25,647 nt of DNA from JANXQE01 sp035651635. Its GTDB lineage: Bacteria; Verrucomicrobiota; Verrucomicrobiia; Limisphaerales; UBA8199. Every line of letters starts with the position of its first letter. Within the stretch, counting starts at the first letter, position 1. This document shows, piece after piece, positions 15,964-23,840 of this stretch. Made by a program: the position numbers and the translations under genes. The notes under the pieces were generated by a model. It did not search any database. It saw only the letters and a list, made by a program, of their open reading frames with translations, and was not told where the DNA came from. The stretch lies in the NCBI GenBank assembly GCA_035651635.1, contig DASRFK010000049.1:1-25647 (forward strand). The letters run 5' to 3'.

Positions 15964-17160
15964 TCAGTCCATTTCGTCGGGAGTAACCGACGACTTCGGA
16001 CTCTTTGAAGACCCCATGCGGCTCCGAGCGTAAACGGCAATAGCCGCGAGCAGCAGTAATAACAGCCAGAGAAGCCAAAGCCCCTTTTTGGTAACGCTCA
16101 CAACGCCGGTGCTCAGTTCGGTAGGGAATATCGAGAAGCCGGGTTCCTCTGCGGAACCCGGCTTGGCTGCTGGTCCATTGGTGGTTTGCCTGGCCGGTGT
16201 CGCGGCTTTGGTGTTGGTGATAACTTGTTGCGGCGATTCGGCAGGAAACGTTCCCGCTTGAATGACTGGGCGCGTTGAAGTAATGCCCGGCCCGGTGGCG
16301 GGGGACGGAGAGGGTGCGGGTAGGCTTAGATTAGCCGAGCCGGCCGGGTTGGGAAAACTCTGTTTGCCGATAACCGGCGGAGACGGAATTCTGTCTGGCG
16401 GGGTGGCGACTGGATTCTTTGGGTTATCAAGCGTCGGCATGTTGATGGTGTCGCCCGGTGGCGAATATCGTGGGGACGCCTTCACATCCGGGTAAACCAT
16501 ATATTCGGTCACGGAACATTCTGATGGCAAAATCGCGTCATAGGATTCATCCACGCGACCATCCGCGAATAGCACATTGCCCTTATTTTGGTGCAAACCC
16601 GTTAGCCACCGCGGAGGGGGATTGGTCATGGCAATAAAATACCCGATCGTGGGACCCGGCGGAGTGTGACGGCAGACCGGGAAGTTTCGGTCGGCTGCGA
16701 GAATAGCGTCGGGAAGATCGGCACTCGGCGCCAGACCGACTAGATAGCTCAAATTCCAGTTGTTAAACTCATTAAAATTCGTTCCCGCCCAGCGCTCCAA
16801 ATCCGCCGGACAGGCGAGGAGCTTGGGCGTGGTCAAGGCCCCAGCGAGTGGTAGAAAATGTTGAAAGGCATAGTAAAAGTGGCCGCGGACTTGAAAACCG
16901 GAAGTGACAAATTCCAGCGAACCGCCGTCATTGGTGGAGACTTGCGTTGGTAGTTTTCCATTATGATCGTTCTCAAAGACGTGGAAAGCCAGGCCCGTTT
17001 GTTTCAGGTCGCTCACGCATTGAATCCTTTTGGCGCGGCCCTTGGCCTGATTGAGGGCGGGCAGCAGCAAGGCCGCCAGAATGGCGATAATCGCGATGAC
17101 AACGAGCAACTCGATCAAGGTGAACGCCTCGACCTGGGTTCTGGAACGAGTGGCTCTCAT
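15964..17160 (-). CDS. Type IV pilin-like (H-X9-DG) protein with proline-rich stalk and C-terminal membrane helix
   Basis: 398 residues from ATG 17160, chosen because it gives a 12-residue leader MRATRSRTQVEA before FTLIELLVVIAIIAILAALL. CPADLERW, NLSYLVGLAPS and ADRNF match the short paralogue downstream, and HQNKGNVLFADG is the H-X9-DG motif (about residues 205-220). Unlike ordinary members it continues about 180 residues: a Pro/Ser/Thr/Ala-rich stretch without obvious fold, then a second hydrophobic segment (about 360-377, GLWLLWLLLLLLAAIAVYAR) and a charged tail ending PDEMD. It would therefore be anchored at both ends. No Shine-Dalgarno is evident. A longer frame extends to 17268 but adds non-leader-like residues. 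Confidence 0.82.
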   Translation of the reverse strand: MRATRSRTQVEAFTLIELLVVIAIIAILAALLLPALNQAKGRAKRIQCVSDLKQTGLAFHVFENDHNGKLPTQVSTNDGGSLEFVTSGFQVRGHFYYAFQHFLPLAGALTTPKLLACPADLERWAGTNFNEFNNWNLSYLVGLAPSADLPDAILAADRNFPVCRHTPPGPTIGYFIAMTNPPPRWLTGLHQNKGNVLFADGRVDESYDAILPSECSVTEYMVYPDVKASPRYSPPGDTINMPTLDNPKNPVATPPDRIPSPPVIGKQSFPNPAGSANLSLPAPSPSPATGPGITSTRPVIQAGTFPAESPQQVITNTKAATPARQTTNGPAAKPGSAEEPGFSIFPTELSTGVVSVTKKGLWLLWLLLLLLAAIAVYARSRMGSSKSPKSSVTPDEMD

Positions 17161-17295
17161 GCCAAAAATTCTTTGAGCATTAACAATGCCGAGAACTTTC
17201 TGACCTCCAAAATAGCACAAAACGGACTCCTGGGCGCGTGAAGGGCACGCAAAAAGCGTGAAAAACACGCGTCGTTCCGCGCCACAAATGCTCCA

Positions 17296-17345
17296 AATCC
17301 CTGGCGGAGCGCCGACTTGTAGTCGGCTAAAGACGCCGCAGAGTA
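17296..17345. repeat. Short palindromic repeat in divergent promoter region
   Basis: GCCGACT (17311-17317) and AGTCGGC (17321-17327) form a perfect 7-bp stem with a TGT loop, embedded in GGCGGAGCGCCGACTTGTAG and GCTAAAGACGCCGC. I recall very similar phrases as dispersed repeats of this phylum; only one copy is in the window. It lies between the divergent genes at 17160 and 17444. Confidence 0.4.
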
Positions 17346-17443
17346 TCTCGCCTTGAGCTGCCCGATACGCCCGGGCCGGCGGCCGGCGATCCGATTCCCA
17401 GTTTCAGCTTGATGTCTCCTGGTCTGCCGCAAACTCTGGGTGG

Positions 17444-18256
17444 GTGAAGTTCGCCATCTGCAATGAGATCTTCCAAGGGTGGAAGATCGAGGACGTGTTC
17501 TCTTATGTCGCCAAGCTGGGCTATGACGCAGTGGAGATTGCCCCCTTTACCCTGGCGAACTCAGTCCTCGATATCCGCAAGACCGAGCGGAAAAGATTGC
17601 GTGACCTGGCGGCCCGACAGGGCATCGAGATCGCCGGGATCCATTGGGTGTTGGTCAAACCCGAAGGCCTCTACATCAACCATCCGGACCGCGCGATTCG
17701 TGAACGCACGGCGGACTATTTTTGCGAGCTGGCGGATTTTTGCGCCGATATCGGCGGCACCCGGATGATTGTGGGCTCGCCCAAGCAACGCAATGTGCTC
17801 CCGAATGTTTCCGTCGAGCAAGCTCGCGATTGGGCCGCGGAAACTTTTTATGATGCAGTGGCACGAGCCGCGGCGCGCGAGGTCACGATTTGCTTCGAAC
17901 CTTTAGGACCGGCGGAAACTAACTTCGTCAATACCGCTGAGGAAGCGATCAGCTTTGTTCAACGCCAGCCTTCGCTCCATTTCAAAATCATTCTCGATGT
18001 GAAAGCGATGAGCACCGAAGCGAAACCGATTCCTCAGATCATCCATGAATCCTGGCCGCACTTTGCCCATTTCCACGCCAACGATCCGAATCTCAAAGGG
18101 CCGGGATTCGGAAATGTGGATTTCCAACCTATCGCCGAGGCCTTGAAGGAAGTGGGCTACAACGGCTTCGTCTCGGTTGAGGTTTTTAACTTTGACGAGG
18201 GTGCCGAGGCGATTGCCAGCCAAAGCCTGGCTTACCTCAAAAAGGTATTCAGCTAA
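17444..18256 (+). CDS. Sugar phosphate isomerase/epimerase-like TIM-barrel protein (cytoplasmic)
   Basis: 270 residues, no signal peptide. The start is GTG 17444 (MKFAICNEIFQGW). Motifs of the AP-endonuclease-2/xylose-isomerase-like TIM barrel are seen: YDAVEIAPF, GIEIAGIHW, ICFEPLGP (metal-ligand Glu), KIILDVKAM (Asp), FAHFHANDPN (His, Asp) and FVSVEVFNF (final Glu). Such proteins use a divalent metal to interconvert sugars or inositol derivatives; the substrate cannot be told. It is followed 39 bases later by the ubiE-like gene on the same strand, so the two may be co-transcribed. The exported TIM barrel at 22917 is a distant relative with different location. Confidence 0.85.
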   Translation: MKFAICNEIFQGWKIEDVFSYVAKLGYDAVEIAPFTLANSVLDIRKTERKRLRDLAARQGIEIAGIHWVLVKPEGLYINHPDRAIRERTADYFCELADFCADIGGTRMIVGSPKQRNVLPNVSVEQARDWAAETFYDAVARAAAREVTICFEPLGPAETNFVNTAEEAISFVQRQPSLHFKIILDVKAMSTEAKPIPQIIHESWPHFAHFHANDPNLKGPGFGNVDFQPIAEALKEVGYNGFVSVEVFNFDEGAEAIASQSLAYLKKVFS

Positions 18257-18295
18257 AGGCTCGGGCAAAATGAGGCCATGGCATATCGCACTTAA

Positions 18296-19018
18296 GTGAT
18301 CGTGAATGAATTCTACGATCCGGGCGAGCAGCGGGGGAACAAAGTCAAGGACCTGTTCAGCCGAATCGCACCCAGGTATGACCTGGTTAATGACCTTCAG
18401 AGCTTCGGCTTACATCGTTATTGGAAGCGACGTCTGGTTGCCCTGGCGCGCACGGGGCCCAATGACGTGGCGCTTGACGTGTGCTGCGGTACGGGCGACT
18501 TGGCTCTCCTGTTAAGCGATCGCCGCGCCAGAGTAATCGGTGCAGATTTCACCGCGGAGATGTTGGCGGTCGCGTGCGACCGGAGCCGGGAGATGTTGCC
18601 AGACGCTCCCCAATTTGTTCAAGCAGATGCACTGTCGTTGCCCTTTCCCGATGAGTCGTTTGATGTTGTAACCGTTGCGTACGGGTTGAGGAATCTCGCC
18701 GATGTGAAGCTTGGCTTGCGCGAGATGAAACGGGTAGCCAAACCCGGCGCGCGAGTCTTGGTGCTGGATTTTGGGAAACCCGATAATGCGCTCTGGCGTA
18801 GCCTCTATTTTACGTATTTAAAAGCATTCGTTCCTGTGTTGGGCCGTGTCTTTTGCGGCAGTTCCAGCGCCTACGCCTACATCCTCGAATCACTTAAACA
18901 TTATCCAGCGCAAAGGGGAGTCGCCGCACTCATGACCGAGTTGGGGATGACCAACATTGGCATCGTGAATCTCCTGGGGGGCGTCATGAGCATCAACTGC
19001 GCCGACAAACCGAAGTAA
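18296..19018 (+). CDS. ubiE: Demethylmenaquinone/ubiquinone methyltransferase
   Basis: 240 residues. It transfers a methyl group from SAM to the quinone ring in the last or near-last step of menaquinone (or ubiquinone) synthesis. The UbiE signatures are recognisable: FSRIAPRYDLVNDLQSFGLH followed by RYW at about 21-43, SAM motif I ALDVCCGTGD at 59-68, DALSLPFPDESFDVV, the typical VAYGLRNLAD, RVAKPGARVLVLDF, and LLGGVMSINCADKPK at the C-terminus. The frame opens with GTG at 18296 or GTG at 18302; neither has a strong ribosome site. Given the phylum, menaquinone is the likelier substrate (MenG role); that is inference. Confidence 0.92.
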   Translation: MIVNEFYDPGEQRGNKVKDLFSRIAPRYDLVNDLQSFGLHRYWKRRLVALARTGPNDVALDVCCGTGDLALLLSDRRARVIGADFTAEMLAVACDRSREMLPDAPQFVQADALSLPFPDESFDVVTVAYGLRNLADVKLGLREMKRVAKPGARVLVLDFGKPDNALWRSLYFTYLKAFVPVLGRVFCGSSSAYAYILESLKHYPAQRGVAALMTELGMTNIGIVNLLGGVMSINCADKPK

Positions 19019-19209
19019 ACTTTGACCGTCGACCTTTCACGATTTGCTCGATCCGGCCGGCGGCATGTTCGGCGCTTCCGCCCGCGTCCGGACCTGCTGA
19101 ATAACCAAGGTTGAGGTGAATCAAGGCAGGGAATCTCTGGCATTGGTTCGATGCCTTTCGGATGGTGCCTGCCATTTGATTCTGTTTATTTCTTCGTTGC
19201 TTCCACAGG

Positions 19210-19338
19210 CTTAGAACGTGTTTTAAAATACCGGCCTGGGGCGTGGGCGCCTGGGTTTGGAGTCCCGCCTTCAGGCGGTTTCGGCGCCGGGCCGCCTAAA
19301 GGCGGGACTCCTAACCGATTTCTAAAACAGGTTCTTAG
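19210..19338. repeat. 130-bp palindromic dispersed repeat, copy 2 (inverted relative to copy 1)
   Basis: Ends CTTAGAACGTGTTTTA (19210-19225) and TAAAACAGGTTCTTAG (19323-19338) are inverted repeats. The core carries GGAGTCCCGCCTTCAGGCGG pairing with CCGCCTAAAGGCGGGACTCC. The reverse complement of the copy at 8594-8723 aligns along the whole length, including the unpaired side region (ACCGGCTTGGGCGTGGGCG against ACCGGCCTGGGGCGTGGGCG). It lies between convergent ubiE and the S53 peptidase gene. Confidence 0.8.
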
Positions 19339-19348
19339 CCACACGACC

Positions 19349-19396
19349 ACCGTCAAAAGTCCTGGCCCGCCAAAATGGCGACCTCATTTTGACGGT
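19349..19396. terminator. Inverted repeat, possible bidirectional terminator
   Basis: ACCGTCAAAA (19349-19358) and TTTTGACGGT (19387-19396) are a perfect 10-bp inverted pair, with a smaller palindrome GCCAAAATGGC inside. It lies between two convergent genes, so it could end transcripts from both sides. The long loop and lack of a trailing T-run make this tentative. Confidence 0.35.
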
Positions 19397-19460
19397 AAGC
19401 GTCGAACAGCCAGCCCGCCGGGGCTTGTTGCCATTCCCAATGTGAGCCACAACCCGATCG

Positions 19461-21245
19461 CTAATTCACCGTGAGCGATACGTTGACGCTATGCGACAGG
19501 GAACCGCTTGTGCCGGTGATTGTCAGCGTAGAAGTCCCTCTGGGGGTGTTGTTCTGAGTGCTGATTGTCAGCGTCGAGGCACCCGAGCCGGTAACGTTGG
19601 AAGGATTGAAAGTGCCCCGCACGTTCCTGGGTAAACCGCTTACGCTCAAGGAGACAGTTCCATTGAAGCCGGCTGAACCCGCGACGGTGACGGTGTAGGT
19701 AGTGCTGTTTCCACGTCTGACGGACCTTGAGCCAGGTGTGACGGAAAGGGAGAAATCCGGAGGAGCTACGACAAGAGTCGCGCTCGCGGTGTGGGTTTTG
19801 CCGGATGTGCTGGTGCCGGTGATGGTTACGGTGTAGGCGCCAGCTGCCAATCCGGTTGTAGAGATGGTCAGCCCGGAAGAGCCGGACCCGCCGGTAACCG
19901 TACTGCTATCGAAGGAGACGTTGCTGCTGGGCACACCGCTTGCACTAAGGGTGACGTCTTCGCTGAAGCCGTCTAACGAACCAACGGTCACTGTGTAGTT
20001 GGCGGTCACGCCCGGCGCGACACTCTGCGACCCGGGAGCGACAGACACAGCGAAATCCGGGCTCGGCGATCCCAATGCCGGCACCAGATTGTTGGCCATT
20101 GGCGAGCCCAACCCGGTCACCAGGTCGTAACCCGTGCCAGCAGCGTCGTCACCGTCGGTCCCATTGCTCCCGGAAGTGATGTCGAAGAAATTGGCCGGGT
20201 TGAGGCTCGGGGCGGAGCCCGCCACGCCATAGATATCCGAATTGCCGCTGAGCTTGGATGTGCGGGACTGGTTGGCCAGCGCGATCAAAGCTGCCCATTG
20301 CGGCGCGCCGGCGCTGGTGCCCCCAACCTCATACAAATATCGTCCATAAGCAACCCCCACTCCCGTATTCGGATCCGCCACATAGCTCACGTCCGGCACC
20401 GTGCGCCAACCCGTTGCTTGCCAGCCTGTTTGAAAACTCGGCACCGAACCATAGACACCGCTGATGCCACCGCCGCTGTCCGACCAGGCCGTTTCAGAAG
20501 ACGCTCCACCACCGGCACTGATCCGATTACCAGCGGCGTCCAGGTAAAGGGTGGTCCCGCCAACGCTTACAACGAAAGGTGACGAAGCCGGCCATTCCAC
20601 CTCGTTCGGCGCCGCCAGCTCGGCGCTGTCACCGGACGAGGCGACGTAGGTCACGCCCGAAGCCTGAAAATGCGAATCATAGGCGTTTATCCCGGGAGAT
20701 TCCTGCGCCCCCCAACTCATCGAGATAACAGTAGCACCCGCATTGACTGCGGCATCAACGGCCGCGAGCAGGTCGCTCAGGCTCGCCGAGCGCGCCACCG
20801 AAAGGATGATCGTGGCGTCGGGCGCCATCGCGTGAGCCCACTCCACATCCAAGGCGGTCTCCAAACCCCACCCGCTATTGCTTGTGGATGTGCCTAGGAT
20901 TTGAACGGTCGTCGTAGGAATTCCGTAGTAATTGCAGAAATTGTTCAAGTCTGTCTGGATAGATGGGTCGCCATAGGCATCTACAATCCCAATCTTCTGT
21001 CCAGCGCCAGTGACGCTCGCGCCAAGCAGCGTGTCTACCCCATACGCATGGCGAATTTGCGCGGGAGAATACGGCCCATAGTTGGAGGTTGCGTCGTGCG
21101 CGTTGAGATTGAGGTGAAGGGGGGGCCTGGCAAAACCGGGCCGCAACCCACCTCCGATTCGCACGATTTGCGCTTTGGTGGGGATGGCGAAGCTCACAAT
21201 CAGGCTGGCGATAAGGCAGCAAACGTTGGGCGGGTTTATTCTCAT
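19461..21245 (-). CDS. Secreted S53 (sedolisin) serine-carboxyl peptidase with two Ig-like C-terminal repeats
   Basis: 594 residues. A signal peptide covers about 1-25 (ends IPTKAQ). The catalytic domain runs from about 55 to 392. The sedolisin residues are visible: E129 and D133 in GLETALDVEWAHAMAPDA, oxyanion D206 in SSGDSA, nucleophile S311 in GGTSAGAPQW, and calcium-site elements FFDITSGSNG (D355) and TGYDLVTGLGSP (D374). The usual roughly 180-residue propeptide is absent; only about 30 residues separate signal and enzyme. Two homologous beta-rich repeats follow (about 396-494 and 496-594), each starting PDF-x-x-SV-x-PGS-x-SV and ending like Ig-like domains. It is probably released or cell-surface attached for degrading external protein. 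Confidence 0.93.
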   Translation of the reverse strand: MRINPPNVCCLIASLIVSFAIPTKAQIVRIGGGLRPGFARPPLHLNLNAHDATSNYGPYSPAQIRHAYGVDTLLGASVTGAGQKIGIVDAYGDPSIQTDLNNFCNYYGIPTTTVQILGTSTSNSGWGLETALDVEWAHAMAPDATIILSVARSASLSDLLAAVDAAVNAGATVISMSWGAQESPGINAYDSHFQASGVTYVASSGDSAELAAPNEVEWPASSPFVVSVGGTTLYLDAAGNRISAGGGASSETAWSDSGGGISGVYGSVPSFQTGWQATGWRTVPDVSYVADPNTGVGVAYGRYLYEVGGTSAGAPQWAALIALANQSRTSKLSGNSDIYGVAGSAPSLNPANFFDITSGSNGTDGDDAAGTGYDLVTGLGSPMANNLVPALGSPSPDFAVSVAPGSQSVAPGVTANYTVTVGSLDGFSEDVTLSASGVPSSNVSFDSSTVTGGSGSSGLTISTTGLAAGAYTVTITGTSTSGKTHTASATLVVAPPDFSLSVTPGSRSVRRGNSTTYTVTVAGSAGFNGTVSLSVSGLPRNVRGTFNPSNVTGSGASTLTISTQNNTPRGTSTLTITGTSGSLSHSVNVSLTVN

Positions 21246-21279
21246 AAAAGAGTTATTTTGACTTCAGGGAATAAGAGAT

Positions 21280-21308
21280 TTTCTATGCTAATTCTGTTCA
21301 TTTGTCAA
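21280..21308 (-). promoter_or_regulatory. Candidate sigma-70-type promoter of the S53 peptidase gene
   Basis: On the minus strand a perfect TTGACA (21308-21303) is followed after 17 bases by TAGAAA (21285-21280), four of six matches to TATAAT. Transcription would start near 21273, giving a leader of about 28 bases before the ATG at 21245. The region is AT-rich compared with its surroundings. Confidence 0.5.
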
Positions 21309-21368
21309 CGTGATATGATGGTTCTTACAGGGCAAACGCAGCTAAATCCCTTGAAAAGAGCGCCCTGA

Positions 21369-21518
21369 GGTAGGGACATCGCGCTGCGATGTCCCCGCCC
21401 GCGCTTAGCGGGCGGAACGAGTGCGTTTAGCGGGCGGAACGAATGCGAGAGGAGTTACGTCCACATCCAACGTTGCGCCGCTAACGCGGCGCGGACGGCG
21501 CAGCGCACCATCCCTACC
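21369..21518. repeat. Palindromic repeat cluster flanked by GGTAGGGA/TCCCTACC
   Basis: GGTAGGGA (21369-21376) and TCCCTACC (21511-21518) bracket a 150-bp block. It holds a perfect 10-bp hairpin (GGGACATCGC / GCGATGTCCC with a GCT loop, 21373-21395) and two direct copies of a 23-24-base unit containing TTAGCGGGCGGAACGA (from about 21402 and 21424). There is no coding frame. It resembles small composite repeats of this phylum. Confidence 0.55.
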
Positions 21519-21705
21519 GCCAGAATTAGATGCGTTTGCCCTGATGGTCTGATCTGATGGTCCGGGTGGACAAAGAGGGCAAAGAACAGGGGGATGGGTG
21601 GGCACTGGCGGACGCAAGCCAGAGGCGGAAATGGGCTTCTGGATTGCGTTGGACTTGTGGGGGCGCTTATACAATACCACACTGGCCTACATGAAAGGAA
21701 CCGTT

Positions 21706-22035
21706 ATGAACGACATGCCGCTTTATGCATCGAAGCGAACCGGCAAAAGCCTTTGGCAGCAGTATCGTATTTACAGCGACCGGCTTGAACTGCAGTCCTG
21801 GTTTCTCCTGCACACCCTGGTCGTCCCGAGAGACAAAATTCAGGCCGTCGAGGTTCGCCCGTCCGTTTTGAGCAGCGATAAGGGCTTCACGTGGGGAATA
21901 AAACTCGATAATTGCGATTTGTGCCGCCACGTGTTGCTGACGAAAAAGTCGGGGGTCTTTAAACGCATCGGTTTTTCGCCCGACCAACCGGAGGAATTCG
22001 TCGAGGTTTGCACGTCCATTTTGCCGACCCGCTGA
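21706..22035 (+). CDS. Small PH-like-domain hypothetical protein
   Basis: 109 residues from ATG 21706 (MNDMPLYASKRTGKSLWQQY). The start is chosen for AAAGGA 6-7 bases upstream; in-frame starts further up would lie in repeat-rich DNA. The body, YRIYSDRLELQSWFLLHTLV followed by VPRDKIQAVEVRPS, is the strand pattern of bacterial PH-like domains (strand, then V-P-x-x-x-I-x-x-V). The C-terminal FSPDQPEEFVEVCTSIL is a helix of the same fold. No membrane segment is seen. Such domains usually bind membranes or proteins; the role here is unknown. Confidence 0.65.
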   Translation: MNDMPLYASKRTGKSLWQQYRIYSDRLELQSWFLLHTLVVPRDKIQAVEVRPSVLSSDKGFTWGIKLDNCDLCRHVLLTKKSGVFKRIGFSPDQPEEFVEVCTSILPTR

Positions 22036-22226
22036 GCAACCGTCTCGGGGGAATGAGACGCCAGCCCAAGCGGCGGATTGACCGGGCGGCGGCATAATTC
22101 CTTGCGGGGTCGCCACGCGCAGCGCTGATTTTTCTGTCCGAATAGAAGCCGGCGAGGTAATGGAGCCGTCACCGCGAAAGCCGCACGGTTGGACGAGTTG
22201 GCCTGGGAAAAAACCGAGTGTTCCTG

Positions 22227-22667
22227 CTAATGTCGCTCCTTCGCGAGAAGCGTGTCCAGCGACCGCGCCAGTTCGGCTGCGTTTTGAAAATCAAGGGGCT
22301 TAACCAGAAACGAATTTGCGCCGAGGTGGTAAGCTTCGTTGACGTCGCGTATCAGGTCGGAGGAGGTGAGCATCACAACGCAGAGGTGCGAGAATTCCCA
22401 CTGCCGACGAATCCAACGGAGCACGTCGAAACCGTCGGTTCCTGGCAGCTTGATGTCCAGAAGCACCAAACTGGGGAGCGGATGTTTCGCTCGGTCGCAG
22501 AACGGAGGGCCGCCATTTAAATAGGCAATGGCATCCATCCCGGTTGTAACAGCTTGAACTCGACGCTTAACACCAGCCCGTTGGAATGCCCGCAGGATGA
22601 GCAAGCTATCGTCCTGGTTGTCTTCAACCAAAAGAATCTGCTGCTCGCTCGTGTCCGAATGTCCCAC
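22227..22667 (-). CDS. Single-domain response regulator (Rcp1-like)
   Basis: 146 residues, one receiver domain and nothing else. E15 and D16 (LLVEDNQDD) bind Mg, D71 (LVLLDIKLPGTDGFDVL) is the phosphorylation site, T101 (VVMLTSS) and K123 (SFLVKPL) complete the active site. The insertion GPPFCDRAKHPLPSL before the phospho-Asp is typical of the cyanobacterial-phytochrome Rcp1-type regulators. GTG 22667 is the start, with AAGG 4-5 bases before it. No histidine kinase is adjacent, so it is an orphan here; it probably acts by protein contact since there is no output domain. Confidence 0.92.
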   Translation of the reverse strand: MGHSDTSEQQILLVEDNQDDSLLILRAFQRAGVKRRVQAVTTGMDAIAYLNGGPPFCDRAKHPLPSLVLLDIKLPGTDGFDVLRWIRRQWEFSHLCVVMLTSSDLIRDVNEAYHLGANSFLVKPLDFQNAAELARSLDTLLAKERH

Positions 22668-22916
22668 AATACCTTCGCTCCAGCTTACAGCCGGGGGCGC
22701 CCGCAGACAGAGGGGGATTTCCCCGATTGCAGAAACTCCCGCGATCCGACTGCTCTCCTTAGAATTCCGTAATGAGCAGTTAGCCTCTTGGCTCCCGGGC
22801 GATGTTCACGCGTTTGCCGTTCATCAGGTCGGGCCGGGCTCCCTTCACGACCCCAACCAGAGTCGGACCAACTCCGAAAACGTCTCCGGAGGGTAAAGGT
22901 GATTCGCGCGGGCGTC

Positions 22917-23801
22917 TCAGGAGGCAAAGATCTTATCCATCCGCTCGGCCAAATCACGGGCCGTTTGAACGTCGGCAGCCTGGCTGGCGGGTTGCTCCGA
23001 GATCGCCCAGCCTTGGTAGCCGACGCGGTCCAAGGCATTCATCACGGCCGGCCAATTCGTTTCGCCATCGAGCAATTTCGGGCGCTCGCCGCTCGCGCCC
23101 GGGACCCCCGGCTTGGTGCTGAAATCCTTGACGTGGATTCGCACGATTCGTTTGCCGAGCACCTGAATCCAACGCTCGGCCGGACCGTACTTGCGGCCCA
23201 CGTTGCCGATGTCAAAATGCCAGCCCACCCACTCGCTATTGATGGCGTCGAGGAAGTCCTTTGCCTGTTCGGGAGTCGTGATAAAATTGTTGCCGACATT
23301 CTCGATCGAGATTTTGACCCCGAGATCCTTTGCCACCGGAATTGCCTTTTTGATTTCGACGATCGACCGCTGCCAACACTCTTGGTAGCTCACGCCATCG
23401 CGCGCAATCCCGGGCACGAGCAGCACGCTGCCCGCGCCATAGGAGTGCGCATCCTGCAAACTCTGCAGCAGTCCGTCCAAGCCCAACTTGCGAGTTGGCT
23501 CGTCGGAAGCGGACAAGGGTTTGACCCAGTGGATGTGGTCGCAAACACTGGCGGCCTGGAGGCCGGTTTCCTTGAAGGCAACCAGGACCTCGTCTCGATT
23601 CATGCCGCCCATCGGTTCGACGCCTTCGAATCCCGCTTCTCTCATGGCTTTGAATTTCTGCAGCACCGAACCGTCCAGGCCGATTGTGGCATACATGATG
23701 GCCTTGCGCAGATTCCGTTTCGGCGTGGCTGAGGCGGCTGAAGCCAATACCGTGGCCGCGGCGCCGGCCATCGTTTTTTGCAGAAAGGATCGTCGATTCA
23801 T
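22917..23801 (-). CDS. Tat-exported sugar phosphate isomerase/epimerase-like TIM-barrel protein
   Basis: 294 residues. A twin-arginine signal opens the protein (MNRRSFLQKTMAGAAATVLA, cleavage near ASA). The TIM-barrel motifs are: GFEGVEPMGG, GVKISIENVGNNF (Glu ligand), WVGWHFDIGNVG (His, Asp), RIVRIHVKDFS (His, Asp) and GYQGWAISEQPA (Glu). This belongs to the xylose-isomerase-like/AP-endonuclease-2 superfamily. It lies 39 bases downstream of an exported Gfo/Idh/MocA oxidoreductase on the same strand. Such pairs are frequent in Verrucomicrobia and Planctomycetes and point to periplasmic oxidation and epimerisation of sugars or inositols; the substrate is unknown. Confidence 0.9.
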   Translation of the reverse strand: MNRRSFLQKTMAGAAATVLASAASATPKRNLRKAIMYATIGLDGSVLQKFKAMREAGFEGVEPMGGMNRDEVLVAFKETGLQAASVCDHIHWVKPLSASDEPTRKLGLDGLLQSLQDAHSYGAGSVLLVPGIARDGVSYQECWQRSIVEIKKAIPVAKDLGVKISIENVGNNFITTPEQAKDFLDAINSEWVGWHFDIGNVGRKYGPAERWIQVLGKRIVRIHVKDFSTKPGVPGASGERPKLLDGETNWPAVMNALDRVGYQGWAISEQPASQAADVQTARDLAERMDKIFAS

Positions 23802-23840
23802 AACATGACTCTCGGTTACATTTCCCCGGTTTCCTCAAAA

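Larger units (their letters stand above)
19019..19460. other. Intergenic stretch between convergent genes
   Basis: The 442 bases contain the second copy of the 130-bp repeat (19210-19338) and an inverted repeat at 19349-19396, both listed separately. No gene-like frame is seen on either strand. Confidence 0.5.

Noticed and set aside
17157..17432. Minus-strand frame ahead of the long pseudopilin
   Set aside because: It translates a palindromic repeat and overlaps the pseudopilin start; no ribosome site or family pattern.
21369..21518. CRISPR array
   Set aside because: Only two direct copies that abut each other, without regular spacers, and no cas genes.
22041..22060. Terminator after the PH-like gene
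   Set aside because: Only a 6-bp stem (CGTCTC/GAGACG) with an 8-base loop and no T-run; too weak.
22668..22916. Gene remnant between the response regulator and the TIM-barrel gene
   Set aside because: One minus-strand frame is open but belongs to the shadow of the neighbouring gene, and I could not match it to any family.
22788..23732. Long plus-strand open frame (314 codons)
   Set aside because: Antisense to the Tat-exported TIM-barrel gene, which has a signal peptide and all metal-ligand motifs.
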